Assembly (NCBI GenBank): GCA_910575605.1 | Contig: CAJTEW010000014.1 | Coordinates: forward strand, 37,854-101,853 | Length of the DNA: 64,000 bases | Reading direction: 5' to 3' | DNA from: Lachnospiraceae bacterium | GTDB taxonomy: Bacteria > Bacillota > Clostridia > Lachnospirales > Lachnospiraceae | Part shown: positions 1 to 9,632 of the stretch, in pieces | How the letters are laid out: each line of letters begins with the position of its first letter | Numbering within the stretch: position 1 is the stretch's first letter | The notes under the pieces: model-generated | Told to the model about the DNA's origin: nothing | What the model saw: the letters and a program-made list of their open reading frames with translations, nothing else | The model's database searches: none | Position numbers and translations under genes: made by a program

Positions 1-114
1 CACAACAGGGAATTTGAAGAAGGGGTTCTGCGCATTGAATTTTATGATGAAGCTTCCTCTAAAAAGGCTTCTGAATTATTGCAGAAATTCAGGTATATTG
101 TCTATGAGCGTTAA
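1..114 (+). CDS. tyrA: C-terminal end of probable prephenate dehydrogenase (partial)
   Basis: Frame 1 is open from the first base to a TAA at 112-114 and encodes 37 residues beginning HNREFEEG and ending FRYIVYER. Sequence of this kind, followed directly by aroA, resembles the C-terminal ACT-like tail of clostridial prephenate dehydrogenase, which oxidatively decarboxylates prephenate to 4-hydroxyphenylpyruvate for tyrosine synthesis. The stop overlaps the aroA start by 11 bases, so the two are translationally coupled in a shikimate/aromatic operon that extends off the left edge. Only the tail is visible, so the identification rests on context and on a weak resemblance; another aromatic-pathway gene cannot be excluded. 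Confidence 0.5.
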   Translation, partial: HNREFEEGVLRIEFYDEASSKKASELLQKFRYIVYER

Positions 115-1429
115 AACTATTACAAAAAAATCAGGACTGCGGGGCGAAATCACCATACCGGGAGATAAGTCTATCTCCCACCGCTCTATAATGCTGGGCT
201 CTATTGCTTTGGGAACAACAGAAATCACCAATTTCTTAGAGGGCGCTGACTGCATGTCTACCATTGGCTGTTTTCGTAGAATGGGTGTGGAAATAGAAAG
301 AAAAGCTGACTGCGTTCTTGTACATGGAAAAGGTATGCGGGGGCTGTCTGCCCCAAATAACACGTTAAGCGTCGGAAACAGCGGCACCACAACCCGCCTT
401 TTATCCGGGATTCTGGCTGGGCAGAACTTTACCTCTGTCATGTCTGGTGATGCTTCCTTAAATTCAAGACCAATGGGACGAATTATCGCCCCATTGCGGG
501 ATATGGGTGCCGATATCACAAGTATAAATGGAGACAGCTGTGCTCCCCTTAAGATAAGCCCCGGAACCTTACGCGGAATCTCCTACCGCTCACCCGTAGC
601 TTCTGCACAGGTAAAGTCCGCCATATTGTTAGCTGGATTATATGCGGAGGGTGACACACATGTAACAGAACCGGCACTTTCTAGAAACCATACAGAGCTT
701 ATGCTTCAAAGCTTTGGCGTAGACGTCGCTACTGCCTTCCATGCAGACGGAAGTGCTGCCGCAGAAGTTCATCCCTGCCTGGAATTATATGGGCAGCAGA
801 TCTACGTCCCTGGAGATATCTCATCTGCTGCGTACTTTATCGCCGCTGGTGCTCTTGTTCCAGGCTCCGAGCTTCTTATTAAGAACGCAGGCACAAATAC
901 AACGCGGGCAGGCTTCCTTAAGGTATGTGAAGCGATGGGCGCTGACCTTACCCTTATGAGTGAATCTAATACCGGCGGTGAGCCGCGCTCAGATATTCTG
1001 GTCCGCACAAGCACCCTTAAAGGAACTGTCATTGAAGGTACCCTGATTCCATCCTTAATTGATGAAATTCCTATGCTTGCGGTTATGGCTGCCTGTGCGG
1101 AGGGAACCACCGTTATCCGAGACGCCGCCGAGCTTAAAGTAAAAGAAACTAACCGTATTGATACAATTACTGCCGGACTTAAAGCAATGGGAGCGGATGT
1201 TACTCCCACAGACGACGGCATGATTATTCATGGAAAAGGTGCTCCCAGGAAGGATAATACTCCCCTTAGAGGAGCAGAGATTCAAAGCTTCTTAGACCAC
1301 CGCATTGCCATGTCCTTTGCTGTTGCCGGACTTACAGCCAGCGGCGAAACACGTATTATAGACAGTCAGTGTGTTGATGTATCTTACCCGGGCTTTTTCG
1401 AAACCTTAAAAAGACTATATTCTGCTTAA
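104..1429 (+). CDS. aroA: 3-phosphoshikimate 1-carboxyvinyltransferase (EPSP synthase)
   Basis: Cytosolic enzyme joining shikimate-3-phosphate and phosphoenolpyruvate to make EPSP, the sixth step of the shikimate pathway. The 441-residue product shows the family signatures: GDKSISHRS near the N-terminus, GNSGTTTRL around residue 90 and the KVKETNRI motif near residue 348. Length matches the usual 425-445. The frame is open further upstream, to 14, but that extension would run through the preceding reading frame and adds 30 non-homologous residues. The ATG at 104 gives the usual MSVKTI start and overlaps the upstream stop codon, so it is preferred. A clear intrinsic terminator follows at 1430-1462. 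Confidence 0.96.
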   Translation: MSVKTITKKSGLRGEITIPGDKSISHRSIMLGSIALGTTEITNFLEGADCMSTIGCFRRMGVEIERKADCVLVHGKGMRGLSAPNNTLSVGNSGTTTRLLSGILAGQNFTSVMSGDASLNSRPMGRIIAPLRDMGADITSINGDSCAPLKISPGTLRGISYRSPVASAQVKSAILLAGLYAEGDTHVTEPALSRNHTELMLQSFGVDVATAFHADGSAAAEVHPCLELYGQQIYVPGDISSAAYFIAAGALVPGSELLIKNAGTNTTRAGFLKVCEAMGADLTLMSESNTGGEPRSDILVRTSTLKGTVIEGTLIPSLIDEIPMLAVMAACAEGTTVIRDAAELKVKETNRIDTITAGLKAMGADVTPTDDGMIIHGKGAPRKDNTPLRGAEIQSFLDHRIAMSFAVAGLTASGETRIIDSQCVDVSYPGFFETLKRLYSA

Positions 1430-1462
1430 AAAATGCCGTCCGACGATGCCGGGCGGCATTTT
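1430..1462. terminator. Terminator after aroA, also usable by the convergent permease gene
   Basis: A 13-base arm at 1430-1442 pairs with 1450-1462 through one G-U pair, leaving a 7-base loop. The arms begin with four A and end with four T, so the hairpin can act in both directions. It sits directly after the aroA stop and 28 bases beyond the end of the convergent minus-strand gene. Confidence 0.85.
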
Positions 1463-1490
1463 AAATACACTATAAAAACTGTCTATATCT

Positions 1491-2642
1491 CTATTCATTT
1501 TGATTCCGTAGACTTAAGACCCCCTCTAAGAGGATCTTCACGTCCACCAAAATATAGTCAAATGCCCCTGCCTTATACAGATTTATAGCTATCAGTCCGA
1601 CTGGTACGGCAAAAATCATTCCAAACACACCGCCAATGCGATATCCTGCATAAAGAAACACAAGAGTGACAAGAGGTTTCATCCCCATGCTGTCACCCAC
1701 AAGCTTCGGCTGTATTAACTGACGTACAAGCTGTGTGATGCCGTACAGAACTATAAGCCCCGCTGTCATTTTATATTCCCCTGTCATGAATTTATAAAAT
1801 GCCCAGGGAATCAATGCAGTCCCTGTTCCAAAAAAAGGCAGGAAATCCAGGAATGCAATTAGAAACGCCAGAAGGAAACTAAAATGTACGCCTAAAAGCA
1901 GAAACCCTATAAGCAGAATAGAAAATACCACTACCATAATCTTAAGCTGTGCCTTAAAATATCCGCCTACCGCATACTTCAGGTTATCCATCACCATAGC
2001 CATCCTTTTTACAACTGCATCCGGCATAATCTTTTTCGACCAGTTGATAACTTCATCCCGCTCTGCAATAAAGAAATATGCAGAAATAAATGTTACAATT
2101 GTAGCAATTAGAACAGAAGGAATCTTTTTGGCAAAATTACCTGCAGCCGTGACAGTCGGCTCACTGATTTTACTCATAATTTCTCCCACTGTCTCGTCAA
2201 GATTACTTGTAAAAGCATGCCATCCATGCTGAACTCCTGCTGGAAGTTTTTCAAAAATTACCTTTGTACTGCCTCCAATCTGTTCAAGCCCCTTCTCTAA
2301 CTCCTCGTACATCTCAGGCAGGTCCTGTATCAAAACTGCTGCCTCCCGCCAGAGCCGGCTTCCTGCCAGGTAGATAAGAAAAACTACTGCTGTCAGTACT
2401 CCGATGATAATGAGGGCTGAACCAAGCTTTTTCACAAGTCTTATCTTTCTTTCCAGCCAGTTCACTACCGGTGAAGCAATATATGCAATAAACCATCCTA
2501 CCACAAAAGGCATAAAAAAGATAAGAAGGCGAAATCCAAAATATATAAAAAGAATCGTCGATACCAGGCTGAATGTAAGGCTTACAATTACTTTCCAGTA
2601 AGGCCGTTCGTCCTTAAGCTGCTCCTTAAAGTTTGTTTTCAT
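1491..2642 (-). CDS. AI-2E family transporter, YtvI-like integral membrane protein
   Basis: A 383-residue polytopic membrane protein of the AI-2E transporter family (PF01594). It has an N-terminal pair of hydrophobic helices at about residues 17-55, a helix near 75-95, a soluble stretch with amphipathic segments (about 95-175), and a cluster of helices to the C-terminus including the family's characteristic QLIQPKLVGDSMGM segment. Members include sporulation protein YtvI and sodium/proton or autoinducer transporters; the substrate here cannot be told. The start overlaps the end of engB by 17 bases, so it is the last gene of the lon-engB run. No strong ribosome binding site is seen, which fits translational coupling. 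Confidence 0.85.
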   Translation of the reverse strand: MKTNFKEQLKDERPYWKVIVSLTFSLVSTILFIYFGFRLLIFFMPFVVGWFIAYIASPVVNWLERKIRLVKKLGSALIIIGVLTAVVFLIYLAGSRLWREAAVLIQDLPEMYEELEKGLEQIGGSTKVIFEKLPAGVQHGWHAFTSNLDETVGEIMSKISEPTVTAAGNFAKKIPSVLIATIVTFISAYFFIAERDEVINWSKKIMPDAVVKRMAMVMDNLKYAVGGYFKAQLKIMVVVFSILLIGFLLLGVHFSFLLAFLIAFLDFLPFFGTGTALIPWAFYKFMTGEYKMTAGLIVLYGITQLVRQLIQPKLVGDSMGMKPLVTLVFLYAGYRIGGVFGMIFAVPVGLIAINLYKAGAFDYILVDVKILLEGVLSLRNQNE

Positions 2643-3249
2643 CGCTTTCTAACGCTTCTTTCCTGTCTAAAAATTCTTTCTCTACAAATTCCCATATCTC
2701 ATCTCTCCCCTGCTTTGTAACGGAAGAAAAAGGAATAATAATAGTCCCAGATGAAAGCCCCAGGCCCTGTCTTACAGCCTTTAGCTGCTTTGCAGTCTGG
2801 CTTCTTTTAATCTTATCAAGCTTCGTCGCAATAATAATCGGGTGATAGCCTTGGGATACAATCCATTCATACATAAGCCTGTCATTGGCTGAAGGATCGT
2901 GCCGGATATCTATCAAAAGAAACACTGCCTTAAGCTTTAAAGAGCTATGCAGATATCTCTCAATCAGCCTTCCCCATTCCTTTTTTTCCTTCTCTGACAC
3001 CTTTGCATACCCGTAGCCGGGTAAGTCAACAAGGTACAGCTCTTCATTAATATTATAGAAATTAATAGTCTGGGTCTTACCAGGGGTCGCCGATATCCTC
3101 GCGTAGGATTTACGGTTCATAAGGGCATTAATAAGTGAAGACTTTCCCACATTTGACTTTCCTGCAAAGGCAATCTCCGGCAGACTGTTATCCGGCAGTG
3201 TACTTGTAATCCCGCAGACTGTCTCCAGATTAATATTTTTTATAACCAT
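2626..3249 (-). CDS. engB: Ribosome biogenesis GTP-binding protein EngB (YsxC/YihA)
   Basis: Essential small GTPase needed for late assembly of the 50S ribosomal subunit. All GTPase motifs are visible: G1 GKSNVGKSS near residue 30, G2 threonine in ISATPGKT, G3 DLPGYG, G4 TKLD and G5 SSV. The length of 207 residues is normal (195-210). The start is supported by AAGGA nine bases upstream. Lon precedes it on the same strand by 17 bases. The same lon-ysxC order is known in Bacillus. Confidence 0.96.
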   Translation of the reverse strand: MVIKNINLETVCGITSTLPDNSLPEIAFAGKSNVGKSSLINALMNRKSYARISATPGKTQTINFYNINEELYLVDLPGYGYAKVSEKEKKEWGRLIERYLHSSLKLKAVFLLIDIRHDPSANDRLMYEWIVSQGYHPIIIATKLDKIKRSQTAKQLKAVRQGLGLSSGTIIIPFSSVTKQGRDEIWEFVEKEFLDRKEALESDENKL

Positions 3250-3266
3250 AATTATAGTCCTTACTT

Positions 3267-5627
3267 TTATTTGTTTTTAGATTTCGTAGCTTTTCCCTGT
3301 ACCAGTGCCATTTTCAGCACCTCTTCCATACAGGATACATACACAAGCTCCAGTCCTCTTAGAATTTCTTCCGGGATTTCCTGTACATGGGCCTCATTCT
3401 CCTTCGGAATGATTACCGTTTTAATTCCGGCATTTTTAGCCGCAAGAAGCTTCTCCTTAAGCCCCCCTATAGGAAGCACTCTCCCCCTAAGCGTAATCTC
3501 TCCGGTCATTGCAACATCTGCCCGCACCTTCCTTCCGGTAACTGCTGATAGTATAGCCGTGGCCATTGTAATTCCCGCGGAAGGACCGTCCTTTGGCACT
3601 GCCCCTTCTGGTATATGGATGTGTATATCATGCTCTTTAAAAAATGTTTCTTCTATCTTATATTTCTTGCCTACAGATCGGATATAGCTGATTCCAGTTC
3701 TTGCTGATTCCTTCATCACATCTCCCATCTGTCCGGTTAACTGTACCTCACCATCGCCCGGCATTACATTTACCTCTATCTGCAGCGTATCTCCGCCCAC
3801 ACTGGTCCACGCCAGGCCCCGTACAATCCCTGCCTCATCATTTTCGTTCACAGGCTGGTACCGATAAAGCTCCCGCCCAAGATAATGCTCCAGATTACGT
3901 TCCGTTACACGTATATACTTTTTTTCTTTCTCCAGAAGTTCCCTTGCCGACTTGCGGCAGATGTCGCCAATCTTCCTCTCCAGCTGTCTGACCCCTGCTT
4001 CCTTGGTATAGTTCCTTGCCATTTTCCAGAGAGCCTTTTTACTGATGGTCACCTTGCCTTCTTTAATTCCATGCCTCTTAAGCTGCTTTGGAATCAGGTG
4101 CTCCTGAGCAATATGAAGCTTCTCATTTTCTGTATAGCTGTTAAGCTCTATAACCTCCATCCTGTCAAGTAGAGGTCTTGGTATAGTCTGCAGCGTATTG
4201 GCCGTTGCTATAAAAAGAACCTCCGACAGATCCAGAGGAACCTCCAGATAATGATCCCTGAACTTTACATTCTGTTCACTGTCAAGTACTTCTAGCAGAG
4301 CCGAAAATGTATCACCCTTATAATCATTGCTTACCTTATCAATCTCATCCAGAAGCATAAGTGGATTTTTAACTCCGGCCTGCCTTATACTACCCGCGAT
4401 GCGTCCCGGCATGGCTCCTACATATGTTTTCCTGTGTCCCCTGATCTCCGCTTCGTCTCTCACGCCTCCAAGAGAAATACGAACATATACTCTTCCAAGT
4501 GCATCTGCAAGAGACTTTGCAATAGAAGTCTTTCCTGTTCCCGGAGGTCCATAAAGACATAAGATCGGTGTATCCCCTCCTCCGGTCAGAACTCTTACTG
4601 CAAGGTACTCAAGTATCCTCTCTTTTACCTTTTCAAGCCCATAGTGATCCCTGTCAAGAATCTTTGACGCATTCTTTATATCCTGCTGTTCTTCTGTCTT
4701 TTTATCCCAAGGAAGCTCCAGCATTGTCTCAATATAAGTACGGATGACCCCCGCTTCTGCCGGACTATTTGATGTGCTTTTAAATCTTTTGATTTCTTTT
4801 TTGATTTTATCCTTTACCTCTTGAGGGGCCAGAAGCTTCTCTGACGCCTGGGTAAACTCCTCTGCATCAGACTGTACATCATCCTCTTTAAGCTCTTCCC
4901 GGATAAGCTTCATCTCTTCCCGGAGAATATATTCTCTCTGATTCTTATCAACACGTTTCTTAAGCTTGGCCTGAATATCTTCTTTAATTCCCGCAATCTG
5001 AATCTCTTTTACCATTTTAAAGGAAATCATCTCATATCTCTTGATAACATCTGTCTCCTCTAAAATCTCCTGAGCTTCTATATAGCTAAACGCAACTGTA
5101 GCTGCTATTGTATCTACCATCTTCTTTAGGGAATCAAATTCTTTTCCTCGGAAAGGAAATTCCTTGCGAAGCTTCGGATTTTTAGACGCATATTCATTAA
5201 AAATCTCCATGAGTCCATTCATCATGGCCTCCTGGCTTAAGGAGCTGTCTAAGACTTTTTGTGAATCGCTGCTTACGCTGTCTTTGATGACACGGATATC
5301 TGCACGCAGAAAAGGCTCCTCCTGTTCCAGATATTCAAGCTCTGCCCTCTGTTCCCCCAAAATAAGAACTCTCCTTAAATCCTTGGGAAGCTTTACAATC
5401 TGTCTGATAGAGACAATACACCCTGTACGGTATACCTCATTAATTCCCGGATTCTCTTCCTCCTTCTCCTTCTGTACAGTTACAAAAATTTTCTGTTCCT
5501 CCCGCATCGCCTGTTCAATGGCGCGTAAGGATCTTTCCCTGCTTATATCAAAATGTACTACCTGCTCCGGCAGCACTACCATTGCTCTGAGTGTCACCAT
5601 CGGCAGGCTCATCATTTCATTCTCCAT
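3267..5627 (-). CDS. lon: ATP-dependent endopeptidase Lon
   Basis: Cytosolic hexameric AAA+ serine protease that degrades misfolded and regulatory proteins. From the chosen start the product has 786 residues: N-terminal substrate-binding domain (about 1-200), coiled-coil, Walker [10 protein letters not shown] at 360-368, and the C-terminal protease domain with the Ser683-Lys726 dyad in PKDGPSAG and GGLKEK, with the same 43-residue spacing as in E. coli. The reading frame is open up to 5741, but that would overlap clpX; the ATG at 5627 has AGGAG at the right distance and gives the normal MENEMMSLPM start. It lies 61 bases downstream of clpX, so clpP-clpX-lon-engB is likely one transcription unit. 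Confidence 0.96.
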   Translation of the reverse strand: MENEMMSLPMVTLRAMVVLPEQVVHFDISRERSLRAIEQAMREEQKIFVTVQKEKEEENPGINEVYRTGCIVSIRQIVKLPKDLRRVLILGEQRAELEYLEQEEPFLRADIRVIKDSVSSDSQKVLDSSLSQEAMMNGLMEIFNEYASKNPKLRKEFPFRGKEFDSLKKMVDTIAATVAFSYIEAQEILEETDVIKRYEMISFKMVKEIQIAGIKEDIQAKLKKRVDKNQREYILREEMKLIREELKEDDVQSDAEEFTQASEKLLAPQEVKDKIKKEIKRFKSTSNSPAEAGVIRTYIETMLELPWDKKTEEQQDIKNASKILDRDHYGLEKVKERILEYLAVRVLTGGGDTPILCLYGPPGTGKTSIAKSLADALGRVYVRISLGGVRDEAEIRGHRKTYVGAMPGRIAGSIRQAGVKNPLMLLDEIDKVSNDYKGDTFSALLEVLDSEQNVKFRDHYLEVPLDLSEVLFIATANTLQTIPRPLLDRMEVIELNSYTENEKLHIAQEHLIPKQLKRHGIKEGKVTISKKALWKMARNYTKEAGVRQLERKIGDICRKSARELLEKEKKYIRVTERNLEHYLGRELYRYQPVNENDEAGIVRGLAWTSVGGDTLQIEVNVMPGDGEVQLTGQMGDVMKESARTGISYIRSVGKKYKIEETFFKEHDIHIHIPEGAVPKDGPSAGITMATAILSAVTGRKVRADVAMTGEITLRGRVLPIGGLKEKLLAAKNAGIKTVIIPKENEAHVQEIPEEILRGLELVYVSCMEEVLKMALVQGKATKSKNK

Positions 5628-5688
5628 ATGCACTCTCCTGTATGTCAAAATAAGGCAGGCACTGTCCTTCACGCGCCCGCCTTTCTTA

Positions 5689-6948
5689 TTATGCACTTTC
5701 TGTCTTAACAGACGAATGTTCACATTCTGGTTCCTTCTCACCCCTTACAGCCTCGGCCGTAATACGGCAGGTCCGCAGAGTTTTGTCGGAAGGAGCACGG
5801 TACATGATGTCCATCATAACATTTTCCATAATTGCCCGCAGTCCTCTTGCACCTGTCTTTCTCTTATAAGAAATCTCCGCGATTTCCTCCAGCGCAGTAT
5901 CATCAAAAAGAAGATCAACACCGTCTAATTCCAACATCTTTTGATACTGCTTCACAATTGCATTGCGAGGCTCTAAAAGAATCCGGATCAAAGCCTTTTT
6001 ATCCAGCATCTCAAGTGCCACCGTTACAGGAACACGTCCTACCAGCTCTGGAATCAGGCCAAACTTAACTAAATCCTGGGGAAGCACCTGTTTTAAAAGC
6101 TTATCTACATCATCTTCATGAGAATGTGCAATTACTGCGTTAAACCCAATCGATTTCTGGTCGATTCTCTTCTCAATAATCTTGTCAATTCCTTCAAAGG
6201 CGCCGCCACAGATAAACAGTATATTCGTTGTATCAATCTGAATCAGCTCCTGATGCGGATGCTTCCTTCCCCCCTGAGGCGGAACATTAGCAACTGTTCC
6301 CTCGATTATCTTAAGAAGGGCCTGCTGTACTCCCTCACCTGAAACATCCCTTGTAATCGACGGATTCTCAGACTTTCTCGTAATCTTGTCTATCTCATCA
6401 ATATAAATAATCCCATATTCTGCTCTCTCGATATCACCGTCAGCCGCCTGAATAATCTTAAGAAGAATATTTTCCACATCCTCCCCCACATAGCCGGCTT
6501 CTGTCAGTGCAGTGGCATCAGCGATCGCAAAAGGCACATTCAGCACCTTTGCAAGAGACTGTGCCAGAAGCGTCTTCCCGCACCCTGTAGGTCCAAGCAT
6601 CAGAATGTTACTCTTATGCAGTTCAACTCCCAAATCCCGCTCTGCCATAATCCGTTTATAATGATTATAAACGGCAACGGACAGTACCTTCTTGGCCTCA
6701 TCCTGGCCAATAACATACTGATCAAGAAATTCTTTAATCTCTTCCGGCTTTAGAAGATTAATATCCGAAAACGGGCTCCATGCACCGCTCTCATCATATT
6801 CCATCTCCTCTTCTATAATCTCTGCACAGACCTCTACACACTCGTCACAGATATATATTCCATTAGGACCTGCGATAAGCTTATGCGCCTGTGCCTGGGT
6901 CTTATTGCAGAACGAGCATCTCACTGATTCTTCATATCTTCCTGCCAT
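5689..6948 (-). CDS. clpX: ATP-dependent Clp protease ATP-binding subunit ClpX
   Basis: AAA+ unfoldase that feeds tagged substrates into the ClpP chamber. The 419-residue protein has the N-terminal C4 zinc-binding domain (Cys11, Cys14, Cys34, Cys37), Walker A GPTGCGKT at 119-126, Walker B IIYIDEID, and the IGF loop (QKSIGFNA) that docks on ClpP. AAAGGTGA lies just upstream of the ATG. It follows clpP by 14 bases, so the two subunits are co-expressed. Nothing is unusual for the family. Confidence 0.97.
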   Translation of the reverse strand: MAGRYEESVRCSFCNKTQAQAHKLIAGPNGIYICDECVEVCAEIIEEEMEYDESGAWSPFSDINLLKPEEIKEFLDQYVIGQDEAKKVLSVAVYNHYKRIMAERDLGVELHKSNILMLGPTGCGKTLLAQSLAKVLNVPFAIADATALTEAGYVGEDVENILLKIIQAADGDIERAEYGIIYIDEIDKITRKSENPSITRDVSGEGVQQALLKIIEGTVANVPPQGGRKHPHQELIQIDTTNILFICGGAFEGIDKIIEKRIDQKSIGFNAVIAHSHEDDVDKLLKQVLPQDLVKFGLIPELVGRVPVTVALEMLDKKALIRILLEPRNAIVKQYQKMLELDGVDLLFDDTALEEIAEISYKRKTGARGLRAIMENVMMDIMYRAPSDKTLRTCRITAEAVRGEKEPECEHSSVKTESA

Positions 6949-6962
6949 ATCTTCACCTTTCT

Positions 6963-7544
6963 TTAACGTCTTGTGATAACCTCATCAATCAAGCCGTAAG
7001 CCTTTGCCTCCTCAGCAGACATGAAATTATCCCTTTCTGTGTCTATACGAATCACGTCCAAAGGCTGTCCGGTGTTCTCCGCCAGAATCTCATTTAATTT
7101 CTGACGGGTCTTTAAAATATGTTCTGCGGCAATCTGAATCTCTGTTGCCTGCCCCTGAGCCCCGCCTGAGGGCTGATGGATCATAATCTCTGCATTAGGA
7201 AGCGCAAGCCTCTTGCCCTTTGTTCCTCCTGACAACAGGAAAGAACCCATACTTGCTGCCATACCGATACAAATTGTCTCAATATCACATTTAATATACT
7301 GCATTGTATCATAAATGGCCAGACCGGCGCTCACAGAGCCTCCCGGACTGTTAATATACAGATGAATATCCTTTTCCGGATCCTCGGCCTCTAAAAACAG
7401 CAGCTGTGCTACTATCACACTTGCCGACACATCTGTAACTTCTTCCCCTAAAAATATGATCCTATCCTTTAGTAATCTTGAATAAATGTCGTAGGAGCGT
7501 TCTCCACGGCTGGTCTGTTCAATGACATAAGGTACTAAACTCAT
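6963..7544 (-). CDS. clpP: ATP-dependent Clp protease proteolytic subunit ClpP
   Basis: Barrel-shaped tetradecameric serine protease working with ClpX. The catalytic triad is visible as Ser98 (GMAASMGS), His123 (MIHQPSGG) and Asp172 (DTERDNF) in a 193-residue protein of standard length. AAGGAGG stands ahead of the ATG. It sits 24 bases after the trigger factor gene in the same direction; tig-clpP-clpX-lon is a conserved chaperone/protease cluster in Clostridia and proteobacteria. Confidence 0.97.
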   Translation of the reverse strand: MSLVPYVIEQTSRGERSYDIYSRLLKDRIIFLGEEVTDVSASVIVAQLLFLEAEDPEKDIHLYINSPGGSVSAGLAIYDTMQYIKCDIETICIGMAASMGSFLLSGGTKGKRLALPNAEIMIHQPSGGAQGQATEIQIAAEHILKTRQKLNEILAENTGQPLDVIRIDTERDNFMSAEEAKAYGLIDEVITRR

Positions 7545-7568
7545 GAGTTACCTCCTTATTTTACATCC

Positions 7569-8855
7569 TTATTTTTCTACGGCATTATCTACCAGGAATG
7601 TGATAGCTTCCTGAACAGCGATATCTTCCTTTACCTGTTTCATCTCTCTCTCACCCATAAATTCTTTGAACTTATCGGCTTCCATCCTGTATGCCTCTGC
7701 CATCTTCTTAAGCTCTTCATCAAGCCTCTCATCAGAAACTTCAATATTCTCTGCCTTGACAACAGCCTCAAGTACAAGACGAGTTTTAATGCGCTTCTGC
7801 GCTTCTGCTTTCATCTCCTCTGTCATCTTCTCCTCTGTCATCCCGGTAAACTGAAAATACTGCTCTACTGTAAGTCCCTGTGACTGCATTCTACGCTTAA
7901 AATCATCAGCCATCTGACGTACCTGCGTATCAAGCATTGCAGGCGGAATGTCCAAAGAAGCATTCTCTACTGCCTTCTCTACTGCCTGATCCTCCTGCTT
8001 TGCCTTTCCTTCTTTTGTCTTCTGCTCTTTAATCTTTGCCTTTAAATCAGCTTTATATTCCTCTAATGTATCAAATTCGGATACCTCTGCTGCAAACTCA
8101 TCATCAATCTCCGGAACTTCCTTCGCCTTTATCTCATGAACTGTGCATTTAAATACAGCATCCTTACCCTTAAGCGCCTCTGCGTGGTAATCCTCTGGGA
8201 ATGTAACCTTAACTTCTATCTCCTGTTCAGCCTCCGCGCCGATAAGCTGTTCTTCAAATCCTGGAATAAAAGAACCTGAACCAATCGTTAAAGGATGATT
8301 CTCTCCCTTTCCGCCTTCAAATGCCTCTCCGTCAACAAAGCCTTCAAAATCAAGAATGACCTCATCCTTATCCTGAACCGGACGTCCTTCTACAACAATC
8401 GTTCTCGCATTCTTATCAGCCTCTTCCTGTACTTTGGCATCTACTTCCTTTTGTGTAACACGATTAGAGATCTTTTCAACCTCAAGTCCCTTATACTCAC
8501 CTAATGTAACCTCCGGCTTTGTAGCTACCTCAGCCGTAAAGATAAACGGCCTTCCCTTTTCAATCTGTACAACATCAATCTCCGGCTGGGAAACAATCTC
8601 AAGGCCGCTCTCCTCATATGCTTCAGAATATGCCTTCGGTATCAGCTCATTAGCCGCATCATCATAAAAAATCTCTGCACCATACATCTTCTCGATCATC
8701 TGGCGCGGAACCTTTCCTTTACGGAAGCCTGGAAGACTAATTCTGTTCCTCTGCTTCTTATATGCATTCTGAATTGCTTTTTCCAAATCTTCGGCAGATA
8801 CTTCGATTGTCAGCTTCGCCATGTTTTTTTCTAATTTTTCCACCTGTAAACTCAT
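7569..8855 (-). CDS. tig: Trigger factor, ribosome-bound chaperone and prolyl isomerase
   Basis: Binds ribosomal protein L23 at the exit tunnel and shields nascent chains; it also has FKBP-type peptidyl-prolyl isomerase activity. The 428-residue protein shows the ribosome-binding domain with GFRKGKVPRQMIEK near residue 43, an FKBP-like domain at about 155-245 and a C-terminal helical chaperone domain. An AGGAGG site precedes the ATG. First gene of the tig-clpP-clpX-lon-engB run; a probable promoter lies at 8906-8934. Confidence 0.96.
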   Translation of the reverse strand: MSLQVEKLEKNMAKLTIEVSAEDLEKAIQNAYKKQRNRISLPGFRKGKVPRQMIEKMYGAEIFYDDAANELIPKAYSEAYEESGLEIVSQPEIDVVQIEKGRPFIFTAEVATKPEVTLGEYKGLEVEKISNRVTQKEVDAKVQEEADKNARTIVVEGRPVQDKDEVILDFEGFVDGEAFEGGKGENHPLTIGSGSFIPGFEEQLIGAEAEQEIEVKVTFPEDYHAEALKGKDAVFKCTVHEIKAKEVPEIDDEFAAEVSEFDTLEEYKADLKAKIKEQKTKEGKAKQEDQAVEKAVENASLDIPPAMLDTQVRQMADDFKRRMQSQGLTVEQYFQFTGMTEEKMTEEMKAEAQKRIKTRLVLEAVVKAENIEVSDERLDEELKKMAEAYRMEADKFKEFMGEREMKQVKEDIAVQEAITFLVDNAVEK

Positions 8856-8905
8856 TTATTATTTCCTCCTACTGCCTGGAATCGGCATTTTACATTCACT
8901 GCAAC

Positions 8906-8934
8906 AGTATAACACAACTTTTTTCAAATATCCA
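8906..8934 (-). promoter_or_regulatory. Probable sigma-A type promoter of tig-clpP-clpX-lon
   Basis: On the minus strand TGGATA (8929-8934) and TATACT (8906-8911) are separated by 17 bases. The -10 matches the consensus at five of six positions and the -35 at four. It lies about 50 bases upstream of the tig start, in the only gap in front of the cluster. Confidence 0.45.
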
Positions 8935-8937
8935 GTA

Positions 8938-9606
8938 CTACATTTCATCTAAACGAAGTATTTTTGTGATTAGATTATTCATATCATCCTCATTAATGGC
9001 ATATTCATTATCTTCGTCCGCTTTTACTTCCAAAATGACCGTCTTAGAATCACCATAGTCCATTCTCATATATGCTGCATCCAGAAGCTCATAAGAATGA
9101 TTCACAATATCTGTCATAATCTGAGTGTCAATCTCTTCCTCTGTCCCTGTATACTTCCCCGCCTTTATATCCTCTGCCATTTTAAGGGAATCCTCCGAAA
9201 GAAGCTCCCCAAAATTCACAAAGACATCTGCAGGCTCAATGGTCACAGATACTTCGTATTCTTTTTTCCCTGTCTTTTCTGCACCTGTAACCGTGTATCG
9301 CATGGCTGAAAAGATCTTCGCCGTAAGCTCAGAAAACTGAAGCTGCCTTGCCTCGCTCACCTCAAACTGTCCGGTAAGAACATTTGTAGTAAAGGTATCT
9401 ATAGATTCCTGATATTTCAGCAGCAGCATATTTCTGTCAGCTCCCTTTATCACCTGCATTGCTTCCTTTGTCTCACCCTGAAATGTCAGGTGAAGAAGAG
9501 CCTGTGTATATCCGGCAGCATCAAATCTGCCTCCGCAGCCAGAAGTCAGGAGCATAAGTACCATACTTAACAGAAAAGAGAGAAGCTTTTTTCTGTATTT
9601 CTTCAT
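8938..9606 (-). CDS. Uncharacterised secreted lipoprotein
   Basis: A 222-residue protein with a basic N-terminus (KKYRKK), a hydrophobic stretch and a lipobox ending LTSGC at about residues 19-23, so it should be diacylglyceryl-anchored outside the membrane. The mature part is acidic and hydrophilic with no motif I recognise; it resembles small DUF-type lipoproteins common in Lachnospiraceae. The ATG at 9606 is chosen over that at 9612 because AAAGGA is seven bases from the former and only about one from the latter. It is flanked by the DJ-1 gene upstream (26 bases) and tig downstream. No function can be assigned. Confidence 0.75.
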   Translation of the reverse strand: MKKYRKKLLSFLLSMVLMLLTSGCGGRFDAAGYTQALLHLTFQGETKEAMQVIKGADRNMLLLKYQESIDTFTTNVLTGQFEVSEARQLQFSELTAKIFSAMRYTVTGAEKTGKKEYEVSVTIEPADVFVNFGELLSEDSLKMAEDIKAGKYTGTEEEIDTQIMTDIVNHSYELLDAAYMRMDYGDSKTVILEVKADEDNEYAINEDDMNNLITKILRLDEM

Positions 9607-9632
9607 ATACATATCCTTTTACCTGCATACCC

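Noticed and set aside
5164..5928. 254-codon plus-strand frame across lon and clpX
   Set aside because: Shadow of two conserved genes on the other strand; composition is typical of antisense frames.
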